Positions 1 to 9,453 of a stretch of 64,000 nucleotides of DNA are shown here, piece after piece. The notes below the pieces were generated by a model that saw only the letters and a list, made by a program, of their open reading frames with translations, had not been told where the DNA came from and made no database searches. How positions within the stretch are numbered: the stretch's first letter is position 1; every line of letters begins with the position of its first letter. Location: the NCBI GenBank assembly GCA_009746045.1, contig RPFO01001989.1, positions 1 through 64,000 on the forward strand. The letters are read 5' to 3'. The position numbers and the translations under genes are program-made. Source of the stretch: Mesostigma viride. Lineage: Eukaryota; Streptophyta; Mesostigmatophyceae; Mesostigmatales; Mesostigmataceae.

Positions 1-32
1 GGACCCAGGCGAGGGCCGCGCGGCGGGGTGAG
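1..32. repeat. Left terminal inverted repeat of the polinton-like element
   Basis: The first 32 bases are, apart from one extra A, the reverse complement of 16368-16398; the shared core includes CGCCGCGCGGCCCTCGCC. The repeat reaches base 1, so it may extend beyond the window and no target duplication can be checked on this side. Outside this core only scattered similarity remains. Confidence 0.8.
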
Positions 33-116
33 GACGCTGGGGGTCCATTCTGAAAGCGGAAGGACCATCGATTGACATGTGAAAAAACGTTATTAAAATA
101 TACTTACGAAGGCCAA

Positions 117-2560
117 TTACCGCCACAAATAAAGCAGTCGGCCTTTGGAACCGTCGCTCCAATTGTACTGAGTCAGCCTGCAGCCCAAACCGCCTTTGCC
201 TCGCTCCAAATAATTTCGCCTTGAGCTATCCATTAACCAGTCGAAGCAATCTGTTAACTCGTCGAGAAGAACCTTGACAGGCACTTGCCCTCCGCTGCAC
301 TTGACGAGCTCGCCGCTTTCTTTTAGCTCCTCGATAAAGGCACCAACACCATCAGACGAAACTTTTACGAGTTCCGTCTTCAGTACTCTATCTCCTCCGA
401 CCTAGGCGGCCACCTCTCGTCCTTGCTAGTTGCTTTGCCAGGTATACTACGCACTCTCTAATCGAAAATCGCCATCAATCCTAACGCAAACTCCTTGCGC
501 GAGTGCCCAGTGAGGTGTCGATGAGCTTCATGTGCTGACGCTCAGGTTCCGCGTCAATTTCCTCCTGGTGCAAAACTTGCTCACGAAAGGGGTACATGAC
601 AGCGCGGTCCCACAATCCCTCGCAGTGCCGGCAATTTCACGTCGTTGTGGTATCCAAACTAGCTGAACGTCGTAGGAAAATTGCAGCGTACTCGTCAGTG
701 GAGAGGCACGCGCCTTCAGGACCCCGTTGCCAGTGTATTCTTGAACTTTCGACGGCCACTATAGGACGTTGCGCTGGAGCTTCCGTTCGTCAAACCCAAC
801 GGCGCATTGCCGCGCATTCCCAAAACTTCTGGCTCGCCACATCGCTTGTCCCGCTCCTGGAAGTTGTAGAAAGCAGCACGAAACGTTGTTCCACGGCTTT
901 TGTCGCCGTACGCTGACCTGATGACGCTCGATCAGGAAGGCCCTCCCGTTGCCGTCCTGACCCTTCCAGAAGTATCCTTGCTCGTCACGATTGTCCCCCA
1001 CCATCAGTGAGCCAAGGAAACGCTGGAAGGTGGGCCGGTCACAAGCGTCTGGGAAATTCCTCCAGCTCCTTCCATAGCAACAAGTGTCGGCGTCTGGCGT
1101 GCTAAGGAAGTTCCCATCTGCTTGGAATCATTGTTCGTCGGGCCCGTCCGTCGCAGGTTCTGGTAGCGAGTTCCAGAAACCCCGTTAGGAAGCACAGGAG
1201 CAGCGGATTCTTTGTCGGCCTCTCACGAATTCGGTGGCTCGCGTAGATGATTTCCCTTGACCTCGTTGCGGATGTTGTTGATGTAAGGGCCGTCACGCAA
1301 GTTGTGGAGATTCTTACAGCGAGTCAGCCAGGGCTTTTCGGAAGTTTACGCCGCCTTCTTGTCGTCGCCCAGGATACTCGGCCTTGTCACGCCGTCAGAA
1401 AATAGGCGACAACCTCCGATACTTGGACGGAGCTTGTCCATCTCAGCGATGGCGTTCCGCAGAGGTTCGTCAGTCATCAGCTGGCGCCAACCATGTGGTC
1501 CTGAAATTCCACAAACGACCACCGCTGTACCGCCAAGGTCCCAGGCAAATCCCACCAACACAGGGCCTCGGCTACACCGCGATGAAATTCTCGAAGTGCG
1601 CGAGGATGTAAGACGTCGTGGCGTCTCGGATGGGAAAAGCAAAGACTTTGAGTTCGTCGCCGAGACGACAACTTCGCTCGAGGAGAAGTCGCGGGCAGTC
1701 CGAGTCGTGGCATTTCTGAATGATGCCGTCACGCGATCGACGAAGGTAAGTGTGGTTCTCCCGTGCTCAGCCGGCCAGCTCCGAGCACAAGTGGTGAAAC
1801 GTAGGCATACGTAGTTGTCACGGTCCTCGGAGTAGGTGAAGGCTCGCAGCATTCCAGCGCGTAGGTCTTCAAACATTCAGGTTAACGCATCGGACCTGGC
1901 CACGATTGCGCGAAAGTGAGTTGGCGATTGTCGTCACGTCCAGGTGCGTGATTTGCGCTGCTAGTGGCGGAAAACCCTCGTCGAAGAGTCGCTTCCAACG
2001 TCACGCTTGCCACGCTCGACTTTTTCCCTTTTTTTGCTGGAGGCTCGAGACCGTCGTCAATTCGCGACAGCAGCCCCTTTGCATCGTCGTCCCCCAATTG
2101 AGCGACAAACGTTTCGATGGGCTCGTTGTCGTAACGGCGAGAGAGAATTGGGCATCCTGGCTCGACGTCCTTTCGTGTTTATACACACAGTTCAGCAATC
2201 GCCGTCGTTGTAAATGGAATCGCCCATCCCGGGGAGCTGCAGAAAGTTTGGGCCTTCATGAGACGCCCATTTATCCTCACCGCACTTTCCAACCCTTCAC
2301 GTAGACACGGAACGAGTACGTTGAACGTCCTCTTGCCCTGGTTTCGGACCCAACGCGACGGACGCGACGTGAGTACTTTGACTTCTCATGTTGTTTACCA
2401 AGTTTCGAAGACGTCTTGATGATGTCGTCGACGGTGACTCCCGCTCTCCTTCCTCGTGAATGCGAATTGAGGTCGTAAGTCGAAGATATGGCTTGACAAA
2501 CATCGTCTTCTTTGAGAACCTCGCACCAATGGCCGCCAGCGCGAGATGAAGCCTGAGCGC
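117..2560 (-). pseudogene. Primase / superfamily 3 helicase of the PLV, broken by frameshifts
   Basis: This is the viral replication protein, an archaeo-eukaryotic primase followed by a D5-like SF3 helicase. No single ORF covers it, but pieces in all three minus frames line up in order. A primase-like stretch with STYSFRVYVKGWKVR lies near 2300, and RRYDNEPIETFVAQLG near 2110. A zinc motif GIIQKCHDSDCP lies near 1710, typical of PrimPol/UL52-type primases. A P-loop-like YFWKGQDGNGRAFLI lies near 950, then GLWDRAVMYPFREQ near 590, and an intact C-terminus ends RLLYLWR at a TAA (117-119). About 2.4 kb (roughly 800 codons) is a normal length for a fused protein. The Walker A lysine reads as Arg and the following Ser as Ala, so the ATPase would be dead even without the at least eight frame changes. 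The exact start is not visible. The family is inferred from motifs and their order. Confidence 0.72.
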
Positions 2561-3024
2561 TTCTGATTAGCGGATAGCTCTAGGGCGTTATCGTTCCAGT
2601 TCTATATTTAATCCTCCGCGCGAGCTTGATCATCTTTGCGGTGATGGGTGACTGGAGCCTCCATATGGTGGTGTGAGCGGAGAGTGCGGAATTGCGTGGG
2701 AGGTCCGCCTTTTATTCCACGGTGGAGATCTTCCCACGAGGAAGTCGAATCGTGTCCTTGTCCGGTTACGTCGTGTCGGATCAGGGACCGTGTCGTCATG
2801 CAGTGTTGAAGTCGAGACCATTCTGAAGGATTGTATACCGTATGCGCTTAAAAAAAAAGTTTCGATTAAAAAAATTTCAGTTCGTTCTAAAAACACACAA
2901 CCCTCGAAACCTCGACCCTTGAGAAAAAATGTCCCATTGGAACCTTTTCTTATTTCCTGTTAATGCATGCCAGTTTAGGATATCCTTTCGACCATCATGA
3001 AGAATTTTCCCACGGGAAAACTGT
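2561..3024. other. Gap between primase-helicase and recombinase remnants
   Basis: This stretch is AT-rich around 2845-2900 (runs of A on the plus strand) and holds only short unrecognised ORFs. It includes the likely 5' flank of the primase-helicase gene, with an AATATAGAA-like stretch near 2605. I see no gene that I can support. Confidence 0.4.
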
Positions 3025-4060
3025 TCACTTTTTCCTCGGCTTCAGCCGACGTCCCGCCAGTCTCGCCGCCCTGGGAGAGGGGTCCCCGCCTGCCGCTCGT
3101 AAACGGCTCCTGTAAGTACGTCGTGCCCCATTCAAGTCACCAGCCCATTTTCGCTTTTTCACGAAAAGCGCCTTCAAGAAACGGGTGATGTACGCCTGCC
3201 TCGTTGCATCAATTGCCGTGGTAGATTGCGGTTGTACTTCGCAGAATAATACTCGTGCTTCATGTATTCGCTGGATTTTTTGGGTCCTCGAACACGTACT
3301 TCTGATCAGCTCGAGCCTGCAACGCGTTAATCAGCTTCTTTGTACCGCTCTGGAATTTGGTAGTCGTACGTGCCGTACGTCTCTGCCGTCTTAAAACGTT
3401 GAATTATCATGCGGCGCTCGCTCGGAATGTATCCGTTCTCGTGTGGCTCGAGCTCGCTGATAGAACTGACGATGCGCATTTTGTCGTGGTCGTACCTGGT
3501 CGGTGGCAGTTCTCGCCGGACAGTAAATAAGACCCATCAAAGCGGCGTCAGACGTAGGGTCCTTTTTGTACTCGGCGGCGGCGATCCGCTGGAGCTGCTC
3601 GTACGTGTACCTCAGTGGCTTGCTCTCGGGCCCTGTCGAATTTTCCTGTCGAGATCGCCCGACCTTCAGCTCATTGACTCGAGCAGCGTACGCGTCCGTC
3701 ACGTCGCGTGGGAGCCTCTTCTCAGGTGGCATCATTCGATTCACCCCGTTTATCACTCCGAGCAAGTTTCTTCTCGTTCTCCCTCCACGCATCCTCTTTC
3801 GAGTGTGCGAGCTTGCGTTTGGGTTCCGAGGTTTCGTGGACGACGCGCAGGACACGGCGGTGTCTCGAGGCAGTCGACTGATTCGTCCTGCGAGCACCCA
3901 TTTTGTCAAGGAGAACTCGCAGCCTGCCGATGTACCCCTTCGCGGTTTTGCGCGTCGCCCCGCGCGTCTCTCGAGGCCTGCCAGGCTCGTGATGCTCTGG
4001 CCGGGCATCCGCTGCGGCGACGGCCTCGTCGAAGGTCCATATCGTCCATCAGTAGGCGCC
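3025..4060 (-). pseudogene. Tyrosine recombinase (integrase) of the PLV, broken by frameshifts
   Basis: Probable site-specific integrase of the element. Consecutive minus-strand segments in shifting frames give the layout of large-virus and PLV tyrosine recombinases. First comes an N-terminal SAM-like segment with ATRKTAKGYIGRLRVLLDKM near 3930. Then LRYTYEQLQRIAAAEYKK near 3610, and the first catalytic-arginine region VRRELPPTRYDHDKM near 3510, resembling the PPxR-D-Y motif of such enzymes. FKTAETYGTYDYQIP near 3375 occupies the place of the beta-hairpin lysine. ATRQAYITRFL near 3160 fits the second arginine box, and a basic tail ends at the stop at 3025. At least four frame changes interrupt it, and the catalytic tyrosine is not certain. 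The gene lies between the primase-helicase and ATPase genes on the same strand. Confidence 0.62.
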
Positions 4061-4651
4061 AGGCGGTTCCTCGTGGTGCGGTGGCTCCGGCGAGGGTTGG
4101 AGAGGTCGCCTGCAAGCCGATTTTTTTCGCGCACTCGGGTTATTTGCGATCCATCGGTCACCTGGGATTCCAAGACGCCCTCTTGACCTTGCTTTTCGCC
4201 GAGATGCAGTTCGTCTGGTCGCGGCGATTGCTCCCTTTTCGCCTGGGCCCGTCGCCATTGCTCGCGACGCTCCTCTACGGTCACCGTCATCTGATGACTG
4301 AACATGAGACAATTTTTTGGCTCGAGGCTTTTTATACCCTACGGGGTGGATCCTTGGGCGCCCTCGAGGCCGTTTCGGTTCGTGTCGTTTTTCCGTTTTG
4401 GAGGGTGAGCGCCCACGTGGACGCCTGCGATCGCCCACCAAGGCGAGGATGGCCAATCGGATTTCGGGGCTCATGTCGTGACAGGTGGACGGAATCGTGT
4501 CGTGGTGGCCTGCTTCTTGAAGGATCCTGACGACACGTTCTAGAGTTTTCTGCCCCAGTCGAGAACCCGAACAATATCGGAGGAGTGCTTGGGTGTCCAA
4601 CACGTACTCCTTCTCGGCGCCTGCGTATCGTTTGATGGACGGAATATCCAT
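4061..4651 (-). pseudogene. AT-hook protein and following charged ORF, frameshifted
   Basis: An ORF starts at 4651, just after the ATPase gene, and runs about 115 codons before its composition turns to shadow. It contains an arginine/proline stretch with KRPRGRPRIHP, which is the GRP core of an AT-hook that binds the minor groove of AT-rich DNA. A second segment in another frame, from a Met near 4290, is highly charged (VEERREQWRRAQAKREQ) and probably helical. The two may be one gene with a frameshift near 4310, or two small genes; the second might also be the N-terminus of the recombinase. No enzyme motif is visible. A role in binding viral DNA is inferred only from the AT-hook. Confidence 0.45.
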
Positions 4652-4673
4652 AGTATATCATGTTCAGAGAAAA

Positions 4674-5558
4674 TTATTTTATCGAGAGAAATGTATTGAA
4701 GTTTCGACGAAACATTTTTTTCGGGTCGCGCTGGTCGAAGTCGACAGCGAAGAAGTCGTGAGGATCGTCCTTGACGGCGTGGTCCCATAGCGCGAGAAAC
4801 TCGTCCGGCGCCACAGCCCCCGCGCTCTCTTCCGCGATCTGTCGCGCGGCTCGATGGTCCTTCGTTCTGAACAGCGCAAGAAACGATATATTCGCTCGCA
4901 CTGCTCGTGGTACGCCACCGCTTGTGTACGCCTGTGTCAGGAAAATCATGCTCGTGAGGAAGTGTCTGTGTTTGAACGCGAAAGCCGCAACAGCGTTTTT
5001 GCTAGAGCTCTGATAGAGGGCACTGCCTTGCATGTCGTCTATCAGAATGAGCGACGAAGGAGGACCGTGCTCGAACCTTGTCGCAGGTTTATCCCAGTTC
5101 ATTGCATCAAGGCGTAGGTACATGGAGAGGTCCATGAGTTCTGCGTTTTTTTTCCCATCCACGTATTCGCGTTTGAACGTTTCCCAGACCTTGAGATCGT
5201 CCTTGTACCTCTCGTATTCGTGGAGGTCAGACTTTATATGATCTATCATCCCATCGAATGCCAGGTTAGAGTAGACTTCCATCGTCATAGCTGGTTCCGG
5301 GAGCTCCTTGTATTTTGGCTCCGTGTGGGCACTCCCTGAAATGAGGTACAGCTTGTCGAATGAGTTGTTAGCAAAGTAAGCCTTCGCCATGTTGACTGCC
5401 GATGTAGTTTTCCCAGACCGTCGAGCTCCGCAGAAGTTTGCGATGAAATGAAGACTCGGCATATTCGGTGGAGCAGGACGCTGTGGGGCGTATCGTTGCT
5501 TGATGTCTTTGTTCTCAAGTGAATGAATTCGTCGCTCTTCGATGATAGCCATTATCAT
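4674..5558 (-). CDS. A32-like genome-packaging ATPase (FtsK/HerA superfamily)
   Basis: This ATPase would pump viral DNA into the capsid. The 294-residue ORF is intact. Walker A is GARRSGKT at residues 44-51, in the context FIANFCGARRSGKTTSA. Walker B is LILIDDMQ at about 170-177, with two acidic residues after a hydrophobic strand. A later FLTQAYTSGGVPRAVRANI fits the sensor/arginine region of A32-type packaging ATPases. Length and motif spacing match the short packaging ATPases of PLVs, virophages and nucleocytoviruses. It lies 12 bp downstream of the coiled-coil gene on the same strand and is followed within about 25 bp by the AT-hook ORF, so these look like one transcription unit. There are two close Met codons at the start (5558 and 5552). 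Family assignment is strong; packaging function is inferred from the family. Confidence 0.88.
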   Translation of the reverse strand: MIMAIIEERRIHSLENKDIKQRYAPQRPAPPNMPSLHFIANFCGARRSGKTTSAVNMAKAYFANNSFDKLYLISGSAHTEPKYKELPEPAMTMEVYSNLAFDGMIDHIKSDLHEYERYKDDLKVWETFKREYVDGKKNAELMDLSMYLRLDAMNWDKPATRFEHGPPSSLILIDDMQGSALYQSSSKNAVAAFAFKHRHFLTSMIFLTQAYTSGGVPRAVRANISFLALFRTKDHRAARQIAEESAGAVAPDEFLALWDHAVKDDPHDFFAVDFDQRDPKKMFRRNFNTFLSIK

Positions 5559-5570
5559 TCTGAAGACATT

Positions 5571-6098
5571 TTAATCGTCCAGACTAGCAAGGAGAGACGC
5601 GCGGATGGCGGCCATGCGCATCTCGTATGGCGTCATCGCGACAGGTGGCGGTGGTGGAGGTGGGAGCTGTCGGGTCTTGATCGGGGGTGGCGGAGAGTCC
5701 GGCTCTGTCTCCTTGGGCTTTCGACCCCGTCTTGGTTTTGGCGTGTCGGCGGGGGTTGAGGCGACGGAATCTTCAGCGAGAAGGCGTTCAATCCGCGATT
5801 TGTTGCGGGCTTCTTGCAGCTCGAGTTCGACTAGCCTTTGCCGCTGAATCTCCAATTCCTTTGCAAGGACCTTTCGTTTCGTTATCTCTGCCTCCTTTTC
5901 TTCGTTTCGTCTCTTCTCCCTCTCGGCTTTTGCGCGTTGCTGGTAAACCCTCATTTTGTCGCGAAGGGCTTTTTTCTGTTCATCATTCAGCGGTTGTCCC
6001 TTTCGAATTGTCTTGACCAGGTCAACCTGCTCTTCCCGCGTCTCGGCGAAGGTTTCGTCTTGGTAGCTCGTTGGGGTCTCTGAAGCCTCAGAGGCCAT
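5571..6098 (-). CDS. Coiled-coil, proline-rich protein of unknown function
   Basis: This 175-residue ORF reads from 6098. Residues about 35-115 are rich in Lys, Glu, Arg and Leu with heptad-like spacing (KKALRDKMRVYQQRAKAERE), predicting a long coiled coil. Residues 118-150 are basic and proline-rich, with KPRRGRKPKE and a run of prolines, and a short hydrophobic tail follows. There is no signal peptide and no known catalytic motif. It is the first minus-strand gene of the element and diverges from the plus-strand structural block with only 24 bp between the two starts. A scaffolding or DNA-binding role is possible but unproven. Confidence 0.7.
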   Translation of the reverse strand: MASEASETPTSYQDETFAETREEQVDLVKTIRKGQPLNDEQKKALRDKMRVYQQRAKAEREKRRNEEKEAEITKRKVLAKELEIQRQRLVELELQEARNKSRIERLLAEDSVASTPADTPKPRRGRKPKETEPDSPPPPIKTRQLPPPPPPPVAMTPYEMRMAAIRASLLASLDD

Positions 6099-6122
6099 GT
6101 TTATATTCTAGGTAGATAATAA
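6099..6122. promoter_or_regulatory. Divergent 24-bp intergenic region between the two PLV gene blocks
   Basis: Only 24 AT-rich bases (with TTTATATTCTAG and GATAATAA) separate the ATG of the minus-strand coiled-coil gene from the ATG of the plus-strand 717-codon gene. Signals for both transcription directions must lie here or inside the coding sequences. Start-site mapping would be needed to prove it. Confidence 0.5.
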
Positions 6123-8276
6123 ATGGTCGTTCTAACAACATTGAGCAGACCGACCAATCTCGCCACCGGGTTAACGCTCGACCCTGAAATGGAGGAGCGT
6201 GTTTCTAACATCGAAACAGACATAGATGGGCTTCAAGCTAGCGTGACGTTACTTCTTGGCATTTCACATCCATTCGATGAGTCACTCGTTGTCGACGGAT
6301 TCAAAATTTTCTACCCGAGCCAGCCGACAAATGTGCGACTCGGAGACAATTACGACGACGAGACCGCAAGCGACCCATCGGAACTTGCTTACAGTCTCGT
6401 CGTGAATGGGTATTCCTATTTTAAATCAGGGACTACTTTAGTCGACGATCTCACTCTAAATGAACCTTACCTTACGGCGAAAGTGGGAGCGACCCAGTAC
6501 CACGTCTTCGACTTTAGCCCTGATACGTTGCTAGACCCTGGTGGCAGAGTCCTGACCCGCGCGCAATTGGACTACCTTTTTGACCAACACGGGGTAGGCA
6601 AAACGTCGATAGCTAACTTGAACGGGGATTTCGTCCTCCATCTCGAAGACGGGACGACCGTGTCGCACCAAAACGCGTTCAACGTCATCAATGACCAGGA
6701 TGTGCGAGTCCAGCTGCCCTACAACGTTACGAATGGCGACGCGAGTGGAATCTGTAAGTTTACCTATCGCGACTACCACACGACCCAGGCGCGCACGGGG
6801 GAGAGCGTTGTGGACGGAGAGGTAGGATATCCATACTTTTCCGACTCTTTCTATGGTCTCGGCGGATCTCGATTTAACGGCCTCCCTCTCCGCGTGGAGT
6901 TGTTGTCTTTCGCCACGATTCGCGACGACAACCGCCGCCTTCCACTAACTGGGAGATCCTTCACCATCACGCGTACATACTCGCCACTGACGGACTGGCG
7001 AATGGGTCCGATTGACCCTGTGAACGCACTCTACTGGAGCACCAATCCAACCACCGCTAATTGGGAGGTCGTAGAGGGAACGACCCTCAAACAGGGCATA
7101 AAGATGACGACCCCCTTCGCATACCAACGCAAACTCCCCATCAGGTGGTACATGAATTCCACCCAGCTCACGCCGACCACTCCGACCATCGGCGGAGTCT
7201 CCCTCTCGCAAAACGGGGGACTGCGCGGGGAAGACGCCGTAATCACCGCGCCAGTCGCGGCAGATAGTAACAAGTATATGAACTACGAGATAGACGTCTA
7301 CAACGACTCGACCCTCACCTCCTACACCACCCACAAAGGAGGGGTGATGGTATGCGTTTCAAAAATGAGCCAACTGCACTCCGGCATCCGGACACCAAGT
7401 TCCTACATTTCATATCTAAATCCTGTAAAAATCGCGATCAACGGCGTCTACGCGGACCATGATGTGGGGTGGGGAAAGTCGTTGCCTCCTCTCACCGGTT
7501 TTCATCTGTTGGCGAACGGAGTATCTCAAGGGGCCTTGGATGGGACGTTGAAGACAACGACGTTTCAAAATCCATCCGAAGGCGATGATGTAGAACTCAG
7601 ATACAGGATCGTAACCGTAAAGGACTCGCCAAACCTGTCAGGAGAGACCGTGGAGATAGACGGCCCCGCTACGACGCTCCATTCTCTAGAATCATTCTCG
7701 CGCCACTCCGTGACCACGCTGCAAGCAGAAGCTTCGAAATACTACTTTGAAGGGTCTCCCGAAAAATTCTTTTTTGTAAAAACAGCCACTCCGGCACCAA
7801 GCAAATGTGTTGTTTTTTCAGAGCAGCTCATCGACGGCCCATTTCTATTGTGTTTTCGGCTATATTTGGGCAGCAACGATGCTTTCGTCTCGTTTGCAGA
7901 AAATACTATGTCTTTGACGAATAAATATCACCCGGCCACGACAGATGCCCATCAGAATTGGAGAAATGCGGCTACGACGCATTGGGGTATGCTGGGTATC
8001 AATCTGCACCATAGTGACTATGCACTCGACCTGTTTGACAATCTGAAGTCGAAGGTTCGATACACGTTAAACTCATCATGGAGACAACAAAACAGCTACT
8101 GGGTGGCATTTCGAAGAAAATCGGATGGGAAGGTGGAGCGTTATATATCCAAAACAACTCCTCAAGAACTTAGTGACATGACTAAAATCTCAAACTCGTC
8201 CGGTATATTTACAACCACTCCTACAGACATTCTTGACCCGTACATTCCGATGCCCTCCGACCAGTCTTCCACTTGA
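6123..8276 (+). CDS. Large beta-rich virion protein, probable fibre or tail-like component
   Basis: This intact 717-residue ORF opens the plus-strand block. Residues about 25-45 form a short amphipathic helix (MEERVSNIETDIDGLQASVT) like the N-terminal coiled coils that trimerise phage and adenovirus fibres. The rest is rich in Thr, Ser, Asn, Tyr and Gly with few charged helices, as expected of a beta-structured surface protein. There is no signal peptide, transmembrane segment or enzyme motif. The gene ends in a TGA (8274-8276) that overlaps the beginning of the next open frame. I do not recognise a named family; the virion role comes from composition and position. Confidence 0.65.
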   Translation: MVVLTTLSRPTNLATGLTLDPEMEERVSNIETDIDGLQASVTLLLGISHPFDESLVVDGFKIFYPSQPTNVRLGDNYDDETASDPSELAYSLVVNGYSYFKSGTTLVDDLTLNEPYLTAKVGATQYHVFDFSPDTLLDPGGRVLTRAQLDYLFDQHGVGKTSIANLNGDFVLHLEDGTTVSHQNAFNVINDQDVRVQLPYNVTNGDASGICKFTYRDYHTTQARTGESVVDGEVGYPYFSDSFYGLGGSRFNGLPLRVELLSFATIRDDNRRLPLTGRSFTITRTYSPLTDWRMGPIDPVNALYWSTNPTTANWEVVEGTTLKQGIKMTTPFAYQRKLPIRWYMNSTQLTPTTPTIGGVSLSQNGGLRGEDAVITAPVAADSNKYMNYEIDVYNDSTLTSYTTHKGGVMVCVSKMSQLHSGIRTPSSYISYLNPVKIAINGVYADHDVGWGKSLPPLTGFHLLANGVSQGALDGTLKTTTFQNPSEGDDVELRYRIVTVKDSPNLSGETVEIDGPATTLHSLESFSRHSVTTLQAEASKYYFEGSPEKFFFVKTATPAPSKCVVFSEQLIDGPFLLCFRLYLGSNDAFVSFAENTMSLTNKYHPATTDAHQNWRNAATTHWGMLGINLHHSDYALDLFDNLKSKVRYTLNSSWRQQNSYWVAFRRKSDGKVERYISKTTPQELSDMTKISNSSGIFTTTPTDILDPYIPMPSDQSST

Positions 8277-9406
8277 GCGGAGAGTACCACGGCGCGTATG
8301 TCTGGCCAATCAAAGATGACCTACAAGACATAGAGTTCGACTCTCTAAAAACCAACAACCCATCCGGATCGTACACAGCCGTCGGAGACGTGTTGGAGCT
8401 GCGTCACAGGTCCACCTCGTCGAGGAATTGTAGCATTTTTGGCAAATATAGCGTCACAAAACCCGTACCGGGTGTGGCGGATACTTGGTTTAAGGAGCTA
8501 ACACTCACGAATGAGAGTGTCATCCGCACGGTTGTTAAGTGTCCCGATGTTCAATACGGCGTGCAAATGAACCAATATACTGCCAAAATATATGGGATTC
8601 TACCAGCTCGTCAGTCGGTAAGGAAGTTTTATGTAAGACTTGGATTTTCAAACACCAAGTTGAGCAATGATCCGTTGCTTATCAGCGTAGTCGTTGGAGA
8701 AGCGTGGACTGGCGGTTTTTCTACAACGACAATATCAAAATCCTCGTCGTACGTTGACATAACCTGTGATCATATTTCACTGGTTGATCCTCCAGTTACT
8801 GGTATGATCCATTTGGCGACCGTGACGTTCCAGGTATTAGATCCAACAGTATCTGGCCCGAGCCCGCTTTTATTTGCTTCTAGCCTAAGCTACTATTATG
8901 GTTCAAGCCTGTCGTCAATTGGCGGCAATCACGGGATGGACGTGGCCCTGTATGAAGATGTCCGAGAAACTAGGCGTATATCGCACACGATATTGGAAGC
9001 AGATTCTTTGGTCGGTCTGAGGCAGCCCATATACGACTACCCGCTTCCGCAATTTTGGCACGGCGCCCCTGTGGCCGTGATGTCTTTCCACGACCCGGCC
9101 ACACAATCGGAACTAACTCTTCCGACCGCGTTGACCAATATCCTTGTCAGGTTAACATTTGATAACAACCCACCAACGATTCTCGACATATCAAACCCAT
9201 ATCGCTTAACGGCTAGCGGCCTGTCCGTCTGGCCGGTAAACGTTATAATTGGCAGCAACTGGAATGTTGTTTCAGGATACGAGGAGGATGACGGGGTGTT
9301 TGAAATCGCATTGCGGATTCCTCGCATCACCACTGACACGTCAACAAACATAGCTCTCTACGGCGTTTTGCAAGTCGCGCGCTGGAAAAATGGCCGTGTC
9401 GACTAA
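8273..9406 (+). CDS. Beta-rich virion protein lacking a clear ATG, possibly fused to the upstream gene
   Basis: This 377-codon frame is open from the point where the previous gene stops, but begins with TTG; the first in-frame ATG is about 290 bases further on (near 8567). A eukaryotic viral gene is unlikely to start at TTG. It may therefore be the second half of the upstream protein joined by ribosomal frameshifting, or separated from it by one indel. The translated product is rich in Ser, Thr, Val and Tyr with alternating hydrophobic strands (VQITVNY-like periodicity is absent; FYVRLGFSNTKLS is typical). No motif names it. It precedes the zinc-finger gene by 47 bp. Confidence 0.55.
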   Translation: MSGEYHGAYVWPIKDDLQDIEFDSLKTNNPSGSYTAVGDVLELRHRSTSSRNCSIFGKYSVTKPVPGVADTWFKELTLTNESVIRTVVKCPDVQYGVQMNQYTAKIYGILPARQSVRKFYVRLGFSNTKLSNDPLLISVVVGEAWTGGFSTTTISKSSSYVDITCDHISLVDPPVTGMIHLATVTFQVLDPTVSGPSPLLFASSLSYYYGSSLSSIGGNHGMDVALYEDVRETRRISHTILEADSLVGLRQPIYDYPLPQFWHGAPVAVMSFHDPATQSELTLPTALTNILVRLTFDNNPPTILDISNPYRLTASGLSVWPVNVIIGSNWNVVSGYEEDDGVFEIALRIPRITTDTSTNIALYGVLQVARWKNGRVD

Positions 9407-9426
9407 CAAGACCCTCACTTGGACGT

Positions 9427-9435
9427 TATAAAAAT
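9427..9435 (+). promoter_or_regulatory. A-rich motif upstream of a PLV late gene
   Basis: TATAAAAAT lies 18 bases before the ATG of the zinc-finger gene. Related A-runs precede three more plus-strand genes, at 11404, 12727 and 12919. It may be a late promoter element, or an AT-rich polyadenylation signal of the upstream gene; the sequence alone does not decide. Confidence 0.4.
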
Positions 9436-9453
9436 CTATGATTATATGCAGAA

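Noticed and set aside
3409..4530. 373-codon plus-strand frame opposite the recombinase remnants
   Set aside because: Arg/Ser/Leu-rich shadow composition with no domain; the minus-strand pieces match recombinase motifs in order.
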